Positions 22,201 through 35,488 of a stretch of DNA of 64,000 nucleotides are shown here, piece after piece. The stretch spans positions 2,046,001 through 2,110,000 of the forward strand of contig NW_017386026.1 in NCBI RefSeq assembly GCF_000237925.1, in the 5' to 3' direction. The position numbers and the translations under genes were made by a program. The stretch comes from Schistosoma mansoni. Lineage: Eukaryota > Platyhelminthes > Trematoda > Strigeidida > Schistosomatidae. The number at the start of each line of letters is the position of its first letter. The first letter of the stretch is position 1. Under the pieces are notes generated by a model. That model did no database searches, was not told the DNA's origin, and saw only the letters and a program-made list of their open reading frames with translations.

Positions 22201-23334
22201 CCACCCTGCTTAGTTCTTTATTTGAACCATATGGATTGTTATAATGTGACAATCATTGAATGATAATAATAAGGCAATCAATATCTTATCATTATACGTG
22301 GCTATTACAGACTATCGATAAGTATTCATAGGCAGACTTAGATGATATTCGTAACCCCAATAAATTAACAAACCTCATTTGCATGTTACGTGTTGATAAG
22401 CATTAACTTAACTAGATATTAAGAGCCAGTGTGAACCAAACGATGTCTTCGCCAAATCAACTTACTTACAAGGATAGGCTTTAAACCTTTGTGAGTCTCG
22501 CTCCTAAGTAACGTGCGCCAACAACATCTCACCCTTTATCAACTTGAATTAACTGACTGGGAAGACCTGAGAAAGTTTTTTTACGCAATAAAGACTATAT
22601 TTTTTATGAAGCTGGCAATTTGAATATCGGGTAGATTACATGGACAGGGATTTCAGTTAGTAGATTCTTCACACTAACAGTAGTACGTCCGTTACCTTGG
22701 AGTGCTTCATCTGTAGGGGAATTTCATTCGAATCAAAATAATGAACTAGTTCAACGGAAATTAATGTTGAGTTTTGCTTGAATACGTCGATTCTAGAGTT
22801 GATATATACCACATCAGCCCAATATAATAGGTCAATGCGATGATGAGTGGGAATAATATCAAATCTAACGCAGACCTAAACATAAGAGTTGATGTTGGGG
22901 AAGAACAAGTTAATTCTAATAATGAGAAGTAAATGATAAGTTTATATTCAAGGCATGGAGGATGGATTGTAGTTGATTATCCCAAGCCCAAACTATTACT
23001 AATCCTATCTTGAATCATATCAGAGCTTAATGACACGACTGTCTGACAATCAGTGACTTACTTGGTTGGAGTTATATCGTAATCTCCCAGCGGTTAGCTT
23101 CTTTACAACCTAGGCACGTAGAACATGTCTCAATCACATTACTTAAGAGTGTTTGTATTCTCATCCTTGGCAAAATTCCAGACTTGAGTGGGAATCGGTA
23201 GGCATGTCTGTATTCTAGAAACCTGTTGAAGAGTAAGTATTTCTACGATGTATTTGTGAAGAGATCCGAAACCCGCTTGATTACTTAGTATTTACTGTCT
23301 CTTGGCTCCTACTAAATGTCGGATCTTAGTTGGA

Positions 23335-25329
23335 GCTAATATAGTAGGCAATTAGTGAGTAGTTTGTGCGTAATTGTCGTGAGAGAATTCCTATACTTTT
23401 TCGGGAACTGGGACGATCCAACTGATAAGACTAGGCTACTGTCCATAAAAGCTCATGTTGTTAGCCCGTCAGAATCAGTTGACTTTTCTTATTTCAAATT
23501 AGTCAAGGTCTTCCCAATCTCACTCGACAGACATCCTTACCATTTTACTACAGACCATGCTGGGCAACATCGGGGTGAGGATCTTCATGCTCGGCCGTGT
23601 GCTTAGTTAAGCTTTAAACACACTTAACGAGCGGAGTTCGAAGCGATCTTCTTGTTGCAATTTTCCCTTACTTAGCAACACTTAGCCAAACATACTTAGA
23701 AGAGGGAGTGGTTGAAGTCCATAAAGAGAAGGAACAGCCCCCTTCAAGACCTCGCCGACGACTAGTGACGAGAGTTTCGAAACATAAACTGTTGGAATCT
23801 TAAATATTATTCTGGAGATTTACTCATTCCGAAAGCTGGCTGTCCTAGGTTCGACCAATAGTTGAGTACTGGGTGCGAATTAAGGTTGCATGACCGAAGT
23901 GACAGCCATTCAGTGGTTGGTAGTTTCCAATTATCTTCCAGATGTTACCCCGGGATTGAAATCTTCACTTTGAATAAGTCTCAGTAAACCATCAATCTAG
24001 AAGTCTGTTTAGTTTCTAACTAATCCCTAGACTACTAACAACCCTTCAGGAAATACAGTTCAAAACGATACTTTGTACATCAAAATAAACTAAACAAATT
24101 CCACCAGCAGATAACCTTTGATTACCTCTGACTATTTTAAGCTAACTTCCTATGTATATGAAAATCAAGCTATGATCGGTTGCAAGCACAAACTACAGTT
24201 CAATATCGTATGATGATTTATAATTTTGATAGCATATTAAATTTATTTGGTTGACGTGAAAATAAACTAATAGTCGATATAAGTGTTTCTACCTGAACAG
24301 TACACTTATGGTAGTTTTCGTTGTTTGGGTTCAATATTTATATGAAGAACGATAATGCAATTAGTTAAAAGTTTCATTGTTACTTGATGTTATACAGTTG
24401 TTTGCGCTTTAAACTAATTGTTTGGAGCATTCTTCGGGTAGTGGTTACCAGTCGAATCTAGAACAGTTGTTACGTCTTATTTAGGATTTGCCAGCAGAAC
24501 GAACTTGCATTCGGAGGTTAATATTCATTATTAAATGTCATTCAAGAAATAATCAAATACCAAACACAAGCATTGTCAGAATGTTTACTCAAAACGGCTT
24601 TCATTTCAACAAAATTTTATCATTTCAGACCTCAACGACGATAAAATGGAAATCAGTACAGTTGACAACAATAATATTATTAATAAAAATGATCATTATT
24701 ATCAGGAGGGAGAATACAAAAACTGCTCACGAAGTACACTGCCTAATATCTGAATAGTGGCACCGACATTCCGTGCGTATTTATAATTCACTAGACTAAT
24801 TCAGATAACCCCATAATGATTTGGATTATGTGAATAATCAGATTAATATGGCTCGCTTTCTGTAGCTTCCCATTAATCTCTGGTACATCATGTTATTTAT
24901 TCAGTTATCCTTTGGACATTATGTCTAGAGGCATCATCATCTCAGTTCATTGGTCTGCCTCTCTTCCTTTGACCTTCAGAATTTCAGGTTAGGACTTGCC
25001 TTATGGTGCAATTTGACGATTTCGCAATGTACGTCCTATCCACCTCCAACGTCTTTTCCTAATTTCCTCTCCGGATGGAAGTTGGTTTGTTTACGAAGAT
25101 TTAGTCAGTCGACAAGAAATTATATATATATATATATATATATGATGTGATTATCTACAAGATTTAAGGAAATTATGCCTCGTTTTTATATTTAAAACCA
25201 TACCGTCTAGCTCTTTGTATTGTAGCGACAGATAGTGGTAATTTATCAAGAATCTCAAACTTAATGGGCAGACTTGTAGGGACCTGTGAACCATTTGTAT
25301 TTGAAAACTGTACGAAAGCTTGTTTCCTA
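23335..25329. other. Right-arm segment facing the left-side gap, no gene recognised
   Basis: No counterpart is visible in the window because the left arm is a gap here. It contains a (TA)n run at about 25122-25142. A worn retroposon-like piece on the minus strand lies near 24425-24510 (a hammerhead-region-like stretch). The open frame at 23355-23606 has no recognised domain. Confidence 0.45.
25122..25142. repeat. (TA)n microsatellite
   Basis: About ten TA units in the right-arm segment upstream of the CR1-like LINE. Confidence 0.85.
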
Positions 25330-28300
25330 ATTAATTATTATTATTATTAATGGCTTTATTCAATATTATAATCTGATACAATATAGAATTCTCAGCACGA
25401 GTTATTTCAACAAGTGTTTTTTTACCGAAAAAAACAAAAAGAAACAAAAAAACCAAAATAAAAAAAACAGAATAGAAATTAAAAAAAAAGGTTTAAGAAA
25501 ATCTGAATTTATACAAATTATCGAATTTGAAACATGCTTAAGAATACAGGTAATTTACTAGGTCAGCTCTAACAGCCTGTTAGTCACAAAGTAAATTTGC
25601 TAGGTAAGGTATTACAGAACTTTTATAGATTTGCTTGCGTGCATGGATTTTAGTGTATTTACGTCTCGTTCTACCAGAAGATATACAAGGAGAAAGATAT
25701 GAATGAAGCGGATGGTTAGTATCTGATAAGATAACACCTGCCAAGAGTTTGCAAGACTTAAGATGTCTATCCACAAGCATATTAACAATGACTTCTAAAG
25801 ATTCACCACATACATTGCAAACTGCCTTCAACACTCTACGCGAAACATCAAAGTCTTTTCTCAAAAGCCCGGGAAAGAATAATGGAGAACAATATAGAAT
25901 AATAGGTAATATGCAGGAATTTACAAATTGTAAGAGTAAATGGCGAGTAATCCCAAAAGCATGCAGCCTCTTTATGTAGTATGTCAAACGGTAAACTTTT
26001 TTCGATAAGAGTAAAACATGAGAAGACCAAGAAAGATCAGAGGAAAAAATGACACCAAGATATTTGACCTTCGACACTGTATTTATTAAGGAGTCTCCAA
26101 TGGCACAAGCATTTTGGGATCCCAAAATGGAGTATAGGTTCTGTCCATGTCTCAAGCTAAAGTTAACAGCTTGACATTTAGATGGATTAAGAGACCATTA
26201 CCAACAGACCACCTTTCAATACGAGATAAAAACTCATTCATTTCTATAGGATGTAAGGAGGTAGAAATCGGCATACATACAGTGAGGCCGTCCGCATATT
26301 TTACAAAAGTGTTTTCTGTGGAAGATGGCAGATCATGCAGAAAGAAAGAGAAGAGCAGAGGTGAAAGAACAGCTCCTTGTGGCACACCTACAGTAGACAG
26401 TAGAGATGTTGAACACTTTCCTTCAAATACAGTGTACTGTTCTCTTCCAGAAAGGTAGGAACGTAGCCAGTTGGTTATCCAGCTGTCAGTGTCGACGCTG
26501 ATCAGCTTGTTAAGTAAGAGGTGTCTTGGAATAGAATCAAAAGCAGAAGTAAAGTCCAGGAAAGTGCATCTAACATACTTCTTACCCTTTTCCAACCCAA
26601 ACACTATATTGTGATGCAGAACAGCAACGGCATTTAATGTGCTTCTTTTGCATTTGTAAGCAAACTGATATGGATCACAGTGCTCTTTTATTGCAGGTTG
26701 AAGTGGTTGTATCAGTAATTTTTCCATTATTTTGAGGAAAGGTGAGGTTATTGCTATGGGTCTGAGTTTCACATTTATATCACCAGAAACTTTCTTTGGT
26801 ATAGGGATTATCTTTATCTTTCTCCACATTTTCGGCAAGACAATAGTTGAGAAGGATCTGCTAAAGATATTCGTTAATGGATAACATAAAACATCAGCAC
26901 ATTTTTTAAAAAGGAGGTTTGGGATACCATCAGGTCCTAAACATTGGGATGAATTCAGAGACTGGAGACATTTCCGTACATCATTTTCAGTGAAACTTGG
27001 GACACAATTATTCTTCAAACCCTTGGATATAGGGAGCATGATGTCAGATGACTGACGAATAAAGGACTTATTTAAGACACAAACATTCAGCTGGTTATCG
27101 CTTCTAGTCTGCCTGTCCCCTGTAATTTATTTAAAGAGTCTCCACATACTTGGGGAGCTTTTACAAGACAGGAGTATTTGAGCAAACACAGAGTTGAGAC
27201 GTCTAATCTCTAGGCTTATTTGACCATTTAACTTACGAACTTCAATATTGTTTTTCTCCTTGTACATCCTTTCTTTTACCCTCCGTAGTCGTTTTAGTTG
27301 TGGAGATGTAAGTCGATCAAAACTTAAAAAGGTTTCGGTAGGACAGCAAATATCAAAACAGAATTTAAGATAACAGGTGATAACATCCGTTGTGTTTTGC
27401 ATTGAGTCATCTGTAAATACTTCCCAGTTGGTCGTACGAAACATGTTTTTCAGATTTTGTAAATTTTCTTCTGAGTAACTCCTATATATTACTTTTTTGG
27501 TATGGTGTATGTGTGTACTCTTTCCATGTTTACCATATACTTTAGGTAGGACACGAATTATACAGTGACCCAAACTAGACAATGGAGCACGTTTGCGAGT
27601 CACATAGGTACCCACATCATTAATGAAAACCAAGTCTAGATGAGCATTCAAATGAATAGGAAAATCTACTACATTTAGGTGACCTAGTGATGTAAGGAAG
27701 CTACAGTCACATGAATTGAAATCACCACATGCAATTGAAAGTGAATCACTGAAGGCAGTAACAGCGAATTCAGTAAATTTATCAGCGAAGACAGATAGCG
27801 CAGATGATGTGCAGTCTGGAGTCATGTAGATATTGGTAACATAAATATATTTGTATTTATTCAGGTGTTTTGGACGGCACCTTAAAGTTAGACAGTCAAT
27901 AAAGTCATTTGAAAACTTGAAACAGGCAAAAGTAGATCGACACCAGTTAACGTTCACAAAAGTAGCTACTCCGCCACCGCAGGTCTTTTTATTGTTTGAT
28001 CGATCCTGACGATAGATATTAAAATCACGTAATGATACTAAGCAATCATCCTGTAAGTCAGTCAACCAAGATTCTTGAATGGTGATGACACCACAATTAC
28101 GATACATGTTTTGACTTAGCAGAAATTGGATATAGTCCACCTTGTTAATTAGTGATCGACAGTTAGAGTTATGCAGCTCGGGAATCGACATTTGATTAGT
28201 GTTTATTCTCTTTAAAGCATATTGCCAACCACCACGATGTCTCTTATTGTACTTGTTTGTAATTTTTGCAGCGAAAGGACGTAAGCTTTTCATAAACGCG

Positions 28301-28426
28301 CCTGTATAGGTTATGAGATCAATAGACATAATGATAGGTTAAAACAAATTAAAAAAACCCAGATAACTTGTTGAAATATTTAGATGGCAGAAACAGGTAG
28401 CCCAGGTATTCAAGCAGGCCGCCAAT
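25330..28426 (-). mobile_element. CR1/Jockey-type LINE, nearly full length, inactivated
   Basis: A minus-strand non-LTR retrotransposon. The endonuclease part (28329 down to 27127, 400 codons) has GDFN, but LGH stands where SDH is usual. It is separated by an in-frame stop from the reverse transcriptase part (27039 down to 26152), which shows PYQFAYK, the FLDFTSAFDS motif A and VPQGAVLSPLLF motif B. Motif C reads YADG (about 26287-26298) instead of YADD, losing a catalytic aspartate. A frameshift near 26150-26195 moves the C-terminal part (26155 down to 25580) to another frame. The 3' end has a TAATAA-type tail at about 25337-25350. It lies within the right palindrome arm opposite the assembly gap. 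The clade assignment is from motif style, not a tree. Confidence 0.8.
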
Positions 28427-28872
28427 GTATTGGGACTAACTTATGAAGGTCCACTGAGACAGATTTTCCACCAAGATCTTTTAAGTCTGGAATTAATAGT
28501 TCTGCATTTGATATAGAGTGCATCGAGTATATTATTACTTGGGTACATTGAAATAAATAAATGTTTCTCTTGGTAAACCATTTCTTGTAATGAATATTTC
28601 ATCCACAATATAGTAGAATAACGTTGAAGGTTGTATTTCTGCGGTGAGTTGTAATATGGAAAGATTACTATAATATTCATTGTACCTGGAACCAATAATT
28701 TCCAATATTTCTTAATGTTAAGTAAATTTGCAAATATGCACTGTCTGTTTACACGCCTTGATCAGAATTGTTATCGGAATTATCTTATTATCTATCAGTT
28801 ATACCAAGTACTGTTTTGCTCAAACTTCCATACAAACCTTAATCTCAAGAACGTAATCAAACGTCCAAATGA
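28427..28872. other. Right-arm segment, nothing recognised
   Basis: AT-rich sequence between the 5' end of the CR1-like LINE and the outer mirrored block. Only short frames without features are present. Confidence 0.35.
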
Positions 28873-29145
28873 AAATGAACTGTTTAGTTATGAAGGCCAA
28901 GTGTAACGAGTGTATCGAAATTTATTTAAAGTGAGTGAGTTTTACAATAACAGTTTACAGAATGTTAAATTCTTAAAGCTTCTCCTTCACAGTTGCTTAG
29001 CCTGCCTTTAAACATATCTTTACGTATATTTTTCATAGTTTAACAGACCTGAAGTGATAATCCTCATTACCAAGTACTTTGTTTTTCTTCGCAATCAATA
29101 GCATAAAGTGTGTGATTTCAAAACGTTTTGGGCCTCAAATATAAT
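28873..29145. repeat. Outer end of right palindrome arm
   Basis: Exact reverse complement of 7249-7521. The first mismatch is at 29146/7248, after which similarity fades over about 25 bp (TACATAT shared) and is lost. This fixes the outer boundary of the inverted repeat and gives a right arm of about 12.2 kb. Confidence 0.9.
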
Positions 29146-29499
29146 TTTTTATGTTTTAAGTGATCTACATATGAAATTCACATTCTTAAAAGGCGTCATT
29201 ACTGTCATTTATCCTCTTTGTTTTCAAGGACGTCATTTCCATGTTATACTGTCTTTAATCATGTTTGATTTCTCTTGCAAAGGAAGTCAGATGATAATGT
29301 ATTTCCGAATTCTTTCTAGACCGCTACATTCGTCAATTAATGTCATAGCTTTAAAAACACTATGTGAATTTACTGGCAAGTTGAGTACTTCTGCAAGACG
29401 ACTACATGTTCAAGTAAAAGTAAAACTACTGGTTCTTTTTGAGATTTGTTCTCTCTGAAAATACGAGAACACTGTGAAAACTATAATATATGTATCATA

Positions 29500-30487
29500 A
29501 TTACTGCGACTTGAGGGTGCTCGGGAGTAAACCTAAGTTAATTGACAAAATGGATTTTGTGCGATGTAAGTACCTCTCGATTGTGACTAATGGGGCTCTG
29601 AATGGCACAGACCCAGACCTAATTCAGTTGTTCGGATGCCACTTAAAATCGAAACTTTTTGATACAGGCACATATTTTGCAATTAACGACAGTATTGTGG
29701 ACCACCCTGATACTGTTTCTGAACAATTCAACAAATGAATGAGGAATTCAAAACATCATAGAAATATTTACAAGGTTAATTTCTAGACATGTATCCATAG
29801 TTTACTTCGTATCTATCAACCCCAAGAAGGCTACATCTGCTTTGAAAACATTCTATAACGGTGGGCCTAATAGTATTCCTAGATCATTTGTTTATCATGA
29901 TAAATGGGAAATTCTATTATTCCACTGAAAGCTATTCAACATGTGTACGAAATATAGTCTATCCACCTGTACGAAAAACTTCGTTTATAACCCCTAAATT
30001 CAAAACGGAATCACATGGCGATTTTGCTATAAGCTCATCAATGTAACCTACTTTTTATCATTAATCATGGAACAAATATTTAACGCTCTGCCCTCATCAC
30101 TTTTAATTTCGGCAAGCCTGATCAGACCTTCTCTATGAAGTTCCATGAACAAACTCTCGCTTTACATAGAAATTAGATTTTTTCGGTCAGATCACCCAGA
30201 GGAGATACGTTGGTCAATCAACAGTAATTTGGCATTCAGGATCCAACTTTATGTTTGTTCAAGTCCTTTTCAGCAGAACTTAGGCAAATCGGTCTTTATG
30301 GATTTCGTAACTGTAAGCCCATGAGTATAGCCATCGTCTTTACACAGGAGATTGTGATCGGCCCGTCTCTCCTTTTCTTTTGCATTTATGACGTGCTTCC
30401 CTACTTCTCAATGTAGTAAACATTTCTGTTTTCTTGATGACCTGAAAGCGGTTTATTTGTTCTCGCATTCTATCAATGAAAGTCATA
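29500..30487 (+). mobile_element. Heavily decayed CR1-like reverse transcriptase remnant
   Basis: Scattered plus-strand pieces resemble the CR1-like element at 25330-28426. One is a GGPNSIP-like block near 29860 (compare LGPDGIP). Another is an IGPSLL...IYDVLPYFS-like block near 30357-30410 (compare LSPLLFSFFLHDLP). Many stops and frame changes make this very old. The assignment rests on short matches only. Confidence 0.35.
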
Positions 30488-30890
30488 TTTGGCGGCCTGT
30501 TTAAACCTCTGGGCTACCTATTCCTATCTTCTAGATATTTCAACAAGTTATCTAATTTCGTTTGTTTTAATACATCATTATGCTTATTAATCGCATAACC
30601 TATTCAGGTGCGTTTCTGAAAAGTGTAAGACCTTTCGCTGTAAAGGTTACAGAAGACCTAATCAGAGATATCGTGGTTGCTGGCAATATACAGCGAGAAG
30701 AATGTACATTATCCAGATGTCGATTGACTAGGCTGCTAACTTCTAACTGGCGATCACTCAATATTTATCGTCAGGAAGGACGAAGAAGTAAGAAACGGAA
30801 ACTTGTTGAAATACTTAATGCTGAGAATTCTATGTTGTACCAAAAATATAATATTGAATAAAGGGCATAACAATAATAATATTTCAGGAG
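30488..30890 (+). mobile_element. Internally deleted, non-autonomous copy of the CR1-like LINE
   Basis: The first ~270 bp match the 5' end of the element at 25330-28426 read on its own strand (GGCGGCCTG, ATATTTCAACAAGTTATC, TGGCAATATA). Then, after a jump, the sequence matches its extreme 3' end (AACTTGTTGAAAT, GCTGAGAATTCTA, AATATTGAATAAAG) and finishes in a short A/T-rich ATAATAATAT tail near 30876-30885. Endonuclease and reverse transcriptase regions are absent. This end-to-end structure of about 0.4 kb is what a LINE-derived parasite copy would look like. Confidence 0.65.
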
Positions 30891-33810
30891 TTATCCAAGA
30901 AGACCCAAGAAAGTTATGCAAATGGACCATATCATAGAATCTGTCGTTGAGCGTTAACAAAATTGGATTATTTATATTGGTCGTGCCCTTAACTTAAATC
31001 TGGTTCTATATATTGGTTACACAGAATGACACTGTCTGCAAATGCTGAGCCACGCCATGCCGATCAATTATTTCCGCGTTCATCATTTTGACCTTTTCTA
31101 AGTGTTATACGTTGAATGTACATTTCAGTAATTATATGCTTGGCTTCAAAAATCATGTGGTTAGGAACCAATACCACTAAAATAACAATACTAGTGAATG
31201 AAGCACTTTGGGGGAAGGTTCAGATCATTCTTTCAATTACATCGCAACAAAATTCCATTTATTTTACTCCGTTCGCATTATAATCCGTCGCCAACTTATT
31301 GCTTTGACAAGACTTTTAATTTGTACGCATACAATATTTTATTGTTACTATTTACACCACTTCATCTAGTGTTACATTCATTCTATTACATCATTGTGTT
31401 TATGATTTGTTCACATGTCCTGACAGAAATAATACTTAAAAAATTTAAACACGTATATACGATTGTACAGTTTGATAATAAATTCACTGACAAGAGATAT
31501 TCTGCTGAAATTTGCGTTTTTATTATTTTAATGAAAACAAATTTTCTTTTGCTTGGTGTTGTGAAAGAGTTCATCTAATCTTTGTCAGTAGGTTGAGTCT
31601 TCGGGTTTATGCGCAATCTATTTTGGGATTTCATAGGATTCTGGAATACTACCAGTAAACCTAGGTTAATATATGTTTAACTTTCACGGTAGTGCACTGT
31701 TTACTGCAAGAAACTGCGGACGTTGATCACTCCGGTCGTGCTACTGGTAGTTAGTTCCTGTATAGCCGAATCAGGCTTTCATGTTATCAAGCCAGAATAA
31801 TATAAGTTGTAGTATGTGGGACGAGAAAATCTTAATTCATATAGCCTGTGGTGTGTGTTCAGACAAAGTGAGGAAAAATATGTAGATATTAAGAGCAATT
31901 TACAACATGGATAAGATAGGAAACATTACAACAATCAACAAGCTCACGATACATAGTTCGGCGTACCAGATGACGTTACGGCTAATCAGTGGAGATGTCA
32001 CGGATACACGAAATTCCGTAACCAAATCGTTTGAGGTTTTTTCTTACGCTATGGTGCCCAAACCAATAAAATCAAGCGCTAGGGTTAATGAAATATGTTC
32101 GTTTATTTGGATCAAGAGTCAACGTGCCAAAGTGTATGGAACTTAAGCTGAATAACCATCATACGAAATGCTCAGCATAGCACACTACGCAACATGATGC
32201 TGACGATTGAAAGAGCGATGTCAGTTAGGGTTGCCTCCAGTAAGAATAACGTGGTCAAAATCAGTGTCGAGGGTTTACAGAGCCAATTATTTTGGGGGTT
32301 TACTTGCTGTCACAACTGTTATAAGGAAAGGATATAGTGTAGATTATATGAGTTAATTCAACACCGTTTGACTCCAATATATGATATTCCGTTAACTGGG
32401 TATTTTAGTAGACCAATTCTTCTAGTGGTTCTATGAATGTACTCAAGAATATTCAAAAGTCAGAACACCTGTTGTTAAAAGAGTGTATTGTTGATCGTTA
32501 ACAATATCTATAAACACGCAAGAGGTAGAGCAGGTAGGGTGTATATCGGTAAGAAGTCTAAATATCAATATGTATTTTTTGAGTGTTAATTAGTGGTGGA
32601 TAGTTATTGATTGCCTGTGTTTACAACTAGTGGGAGGATAGACAAAGATTGAGGTGCAGACATACTTCCAATCAGACAGGCCTAAACTAAACCGCCATCA
32701 ATATAATGGACACATATCTCTGCCGCTGATGGTTACTTCGGCTTTTTCTCAATGAACTAGGAGTTCTGAAGTTCGAACCTTTCAAAACCAGAGAAATCTT
32801 GGACACTTGAAACAATACCAATCCTCTTTCTTGAATGAAATTCAACTCAAGGTTTAAGAAGAATATTAAGATGTTACAAGTATTTGGAGTTTGACAACAC
32901 CTTAACTACTAACATCTATAATCGAAACATGCCCAACCAATGAAATAAGATGTCAGAAGCGAAGATGTTCGAAGATACATTTGATAGGCTATGAATATAT
33001 GGAGAAGTGACTGATCTAAGCTGGCTAGCGGTTGTAGGACAAGTTGAACACGGCTTTACCACTCGTGATCTGGTGAGGATGATTGACCGAGCGCCTTAAG
33101 CTGGGTGAGTCCATTGAAACTAATGTGGTCAACATCAAATTGCCGAAGACTCACCAAGATATTGATTTCAGGGATTTATTTACATCTACAAATCCAAATA
33201 TTGACTTCACCCCCATTCCCTACTCCTTTCAGGTCTTCTTTTGATAAATATAAACCACAAGCTGGGAAATGGTGGCAGTTACAAATATTTACTAGAAGGA
33301 TGGCAGTGCATTGGTTTCTAGTCACGGAGTGTTTTTCCTTATCTTTACAGCCTTAAAATTCGTAGAAAGTCATTAGTGGGTTCTTAAGACACCATCTACT
33401 CAATAAATCATAGAGTTTCATTCAGTGGACGATGGAAGTGGGATCTGCTAAATATTTCATTTTTCAAAAGCTTGACATCTAGCCTGCAGGTGCGTTGTAT
33501 GTAGGGGGAATGTGAAAGGAAGCATGTAAAAAAGGGGGGGTGATTGCAAGTAAGCACACAAAATCGACCAAAATGTAATAAAGAAAGCAATCGATAATAA
33601 TTGTTGGTGATACAGGCATGAAATAAAGACAGTCTGACAGTAGAAGATAGAAGTTGATGTGTTTCCGAACGATAACCCCTGTTGTAACTCTTCACTGATT
33701 TTTCCCACTATTTACTGAACATTTTGTCCCTTTGGTCCGCAGGGAATAGAACAGTAAGCTTTTCATCATCGTGAACAAAAGTTTTCTTTCTGCAAAACGA
33801 AGTCTGGAGT
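30891..33810. other. Intergenic, no gene recognised
   Basis: AT-rich; the only frames are short. The 126-codon frame at 31198-31578 is rich in hydrophobic residues but shows no family. A G-run occurs at 33533-33540. No SINE with clear boxes or inverted repeats were seen. Confidence 0.4.
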
Positions 33811-33819
33811 TTGTCGTTC

Positions 33820-34470
33820 TGCTTGAAGGTCATTGTTAAAGCGCTAGTTTTGTCACAGCATTCTCAGGGTGTGGAGTTTCAATTAGTAGATCCAGGTTAT
33901 TTTACCGTGAAAATTTCGTCTAATTCTAGACCATTGTTTCTAATTAACACTCAAATATTGAGGGTTGGTAGTGGTTTTGTATCAGTGTCTGGTAAACCGA
34001 TCAGTAAATATGAAAGTCCCGTAGATTTAACTAGGATGCATGACAGAAGCGGTATAGTGTTTAAGGCGTGGCGTTGTGGATGTTACCTAGAAACTAGGTT
34101 TATACGAGTATGTGAGATACTAAAAACACTTTCGGTCCACGCCTTTGAAACGTGAGCCCTCTGGGTTGAGGATGTCCGGGGAATGTGTTCGACCATCTCT
34201 TGCTAGGGACTCCTTAAGTCCTCCGGGAACATTGTAATGCCGAAACCTGGCGATATATGTTTGATCTCAGTGACGATAATTAATTTGGCGTCAACATCTT
34301 GAAACGCCAGCTTCAGTAACTTGGTCATCTTTCTCAAACACCATGTAATCGGGCTCCACGCAAGAGATTACTCACGGAAGCTGGGACTGGGTAGAACAGC
34401 AGTGAGGTGGTTGTTTCGTGATAGTGGCGTTTTATAGGAGTTAGCTATGTATGACGCATCTGCCATTCCA
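33820..34470 (+). mobile_element. Worn RTE-like LINE fragment
   Basis: The translated blocks VSGKPISKYESPVDLTRM and, after frame breaks, a stretch near 34125-34185 corresponding to [21 protein letters not shown] in the intact element at 39031-42957 (here ending TWALWVEDVRG-like) identify the C-terminal region of an RTE-type polyprotein. The open frame at 33811-34155 is part of this remnant, not a host gene. Confidence 0.5.
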
Positions 34471-35488
34471 TCACCAGTCTCCAGGTAGGTCTTCAAGTTC
34501 GTGTAGTTCAGTGGTTTGAGACGTTAAAATAATTGGCTCTGAATAAAAGGTAGTGTCAGTCATGGACTAGTTTTCCTTTAGATCCTATAAGATTATAGAT
34601 ACTCCTTTAACTGAAAGGATATTTCTAAATCGTATTTTTGATGGAGCTGCATCTCTTATTATGTACTGTCCTTGTTCATTTATTGGTTTTACAACCCTAG
34701 CATCACCTATTCACAAGACTGTCACTTTTGTATGAGGCCCTAATTTGGTAACATTTTTGTCATGTATAGATTGTGAAATTGTTTGGTATCATCCTACTTT
34801 GTGGTAACTTGGACCAGTATGTATACGTCTCAGGTTATACGCTGGCGAAAATTAACTGGTTGAAACTTTCCTTATTTTGACATCTATGAATATAACAGCT
34901 TATGTTGCCAAGATGTTTAGTAGATGGTTTATATGCAGTGAAAAATAGCACTGACATGAAGATTGCCCAGAGGAACTTCATCTGACGCTTATTTCTGAAA
35001 GAATTGATTTCGGTCCATTACATCTTTTGTTCAATTAGGTCCTGAGCTACTTGGGGTAAATTGTCCGTAACTTCTATGTTGTTTACTTGCCCATAAATTT
35101 CGCATTTCTATTCTGTAACAATCTAGTAGGTTTACGAGATAATCCCACTGAAAACACACGAATAAACAACAAGCGCAGTTGTACCTCAATTAATTTTTGT
35201 CTCATTGAGTTTTGACCTCTAATGCTCAACCAGCGTTTTTCTATTATTTTCATATGATTTCATACATCTAATGTCACTAGAAAACGTTTGCACGACTAAT
35301 GTGTCCCATGAATAGTTAAAAAGTTTTAGGAGTCAAAATATTACGGTAATTTTTCTTTAAAACATTACATTAAAATAATCGAAACCTTATTTTTATTTCT
35401 TATCCCTCAAATATTCACTTTAGATTATTTTCTAAACTAAATGGCTTACATTGATGTGCACAAATTACATCAACTTAAGTAGTTAAAG
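34471..35488. other. Upstream region of numb, nothing recognised
   Basis: AT-rich flank 5' of the numb start codon. No TATA-like core promoter or upstream exon could be assigned with confidence; a 5' UTR exon may lie here. Confidence 0.3.

Larger units (their letters stand above)
16947..23334. repeat. Right arm of large inverted repeat, inner part
   Basis: Mirror of 7722-14109 (6388 bp, positions sum to 31056). It begins inside EPC intron 6 and contains exons 7-8 and the EPC 3' flank (18811-20195, no other gene recognised). It also holds a minus-strand RTE-like LINE end and two opposed SINEs. The mirror relation is cut off at 23334 only because the left arm enters the N gap there. Confidence 0.95.
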
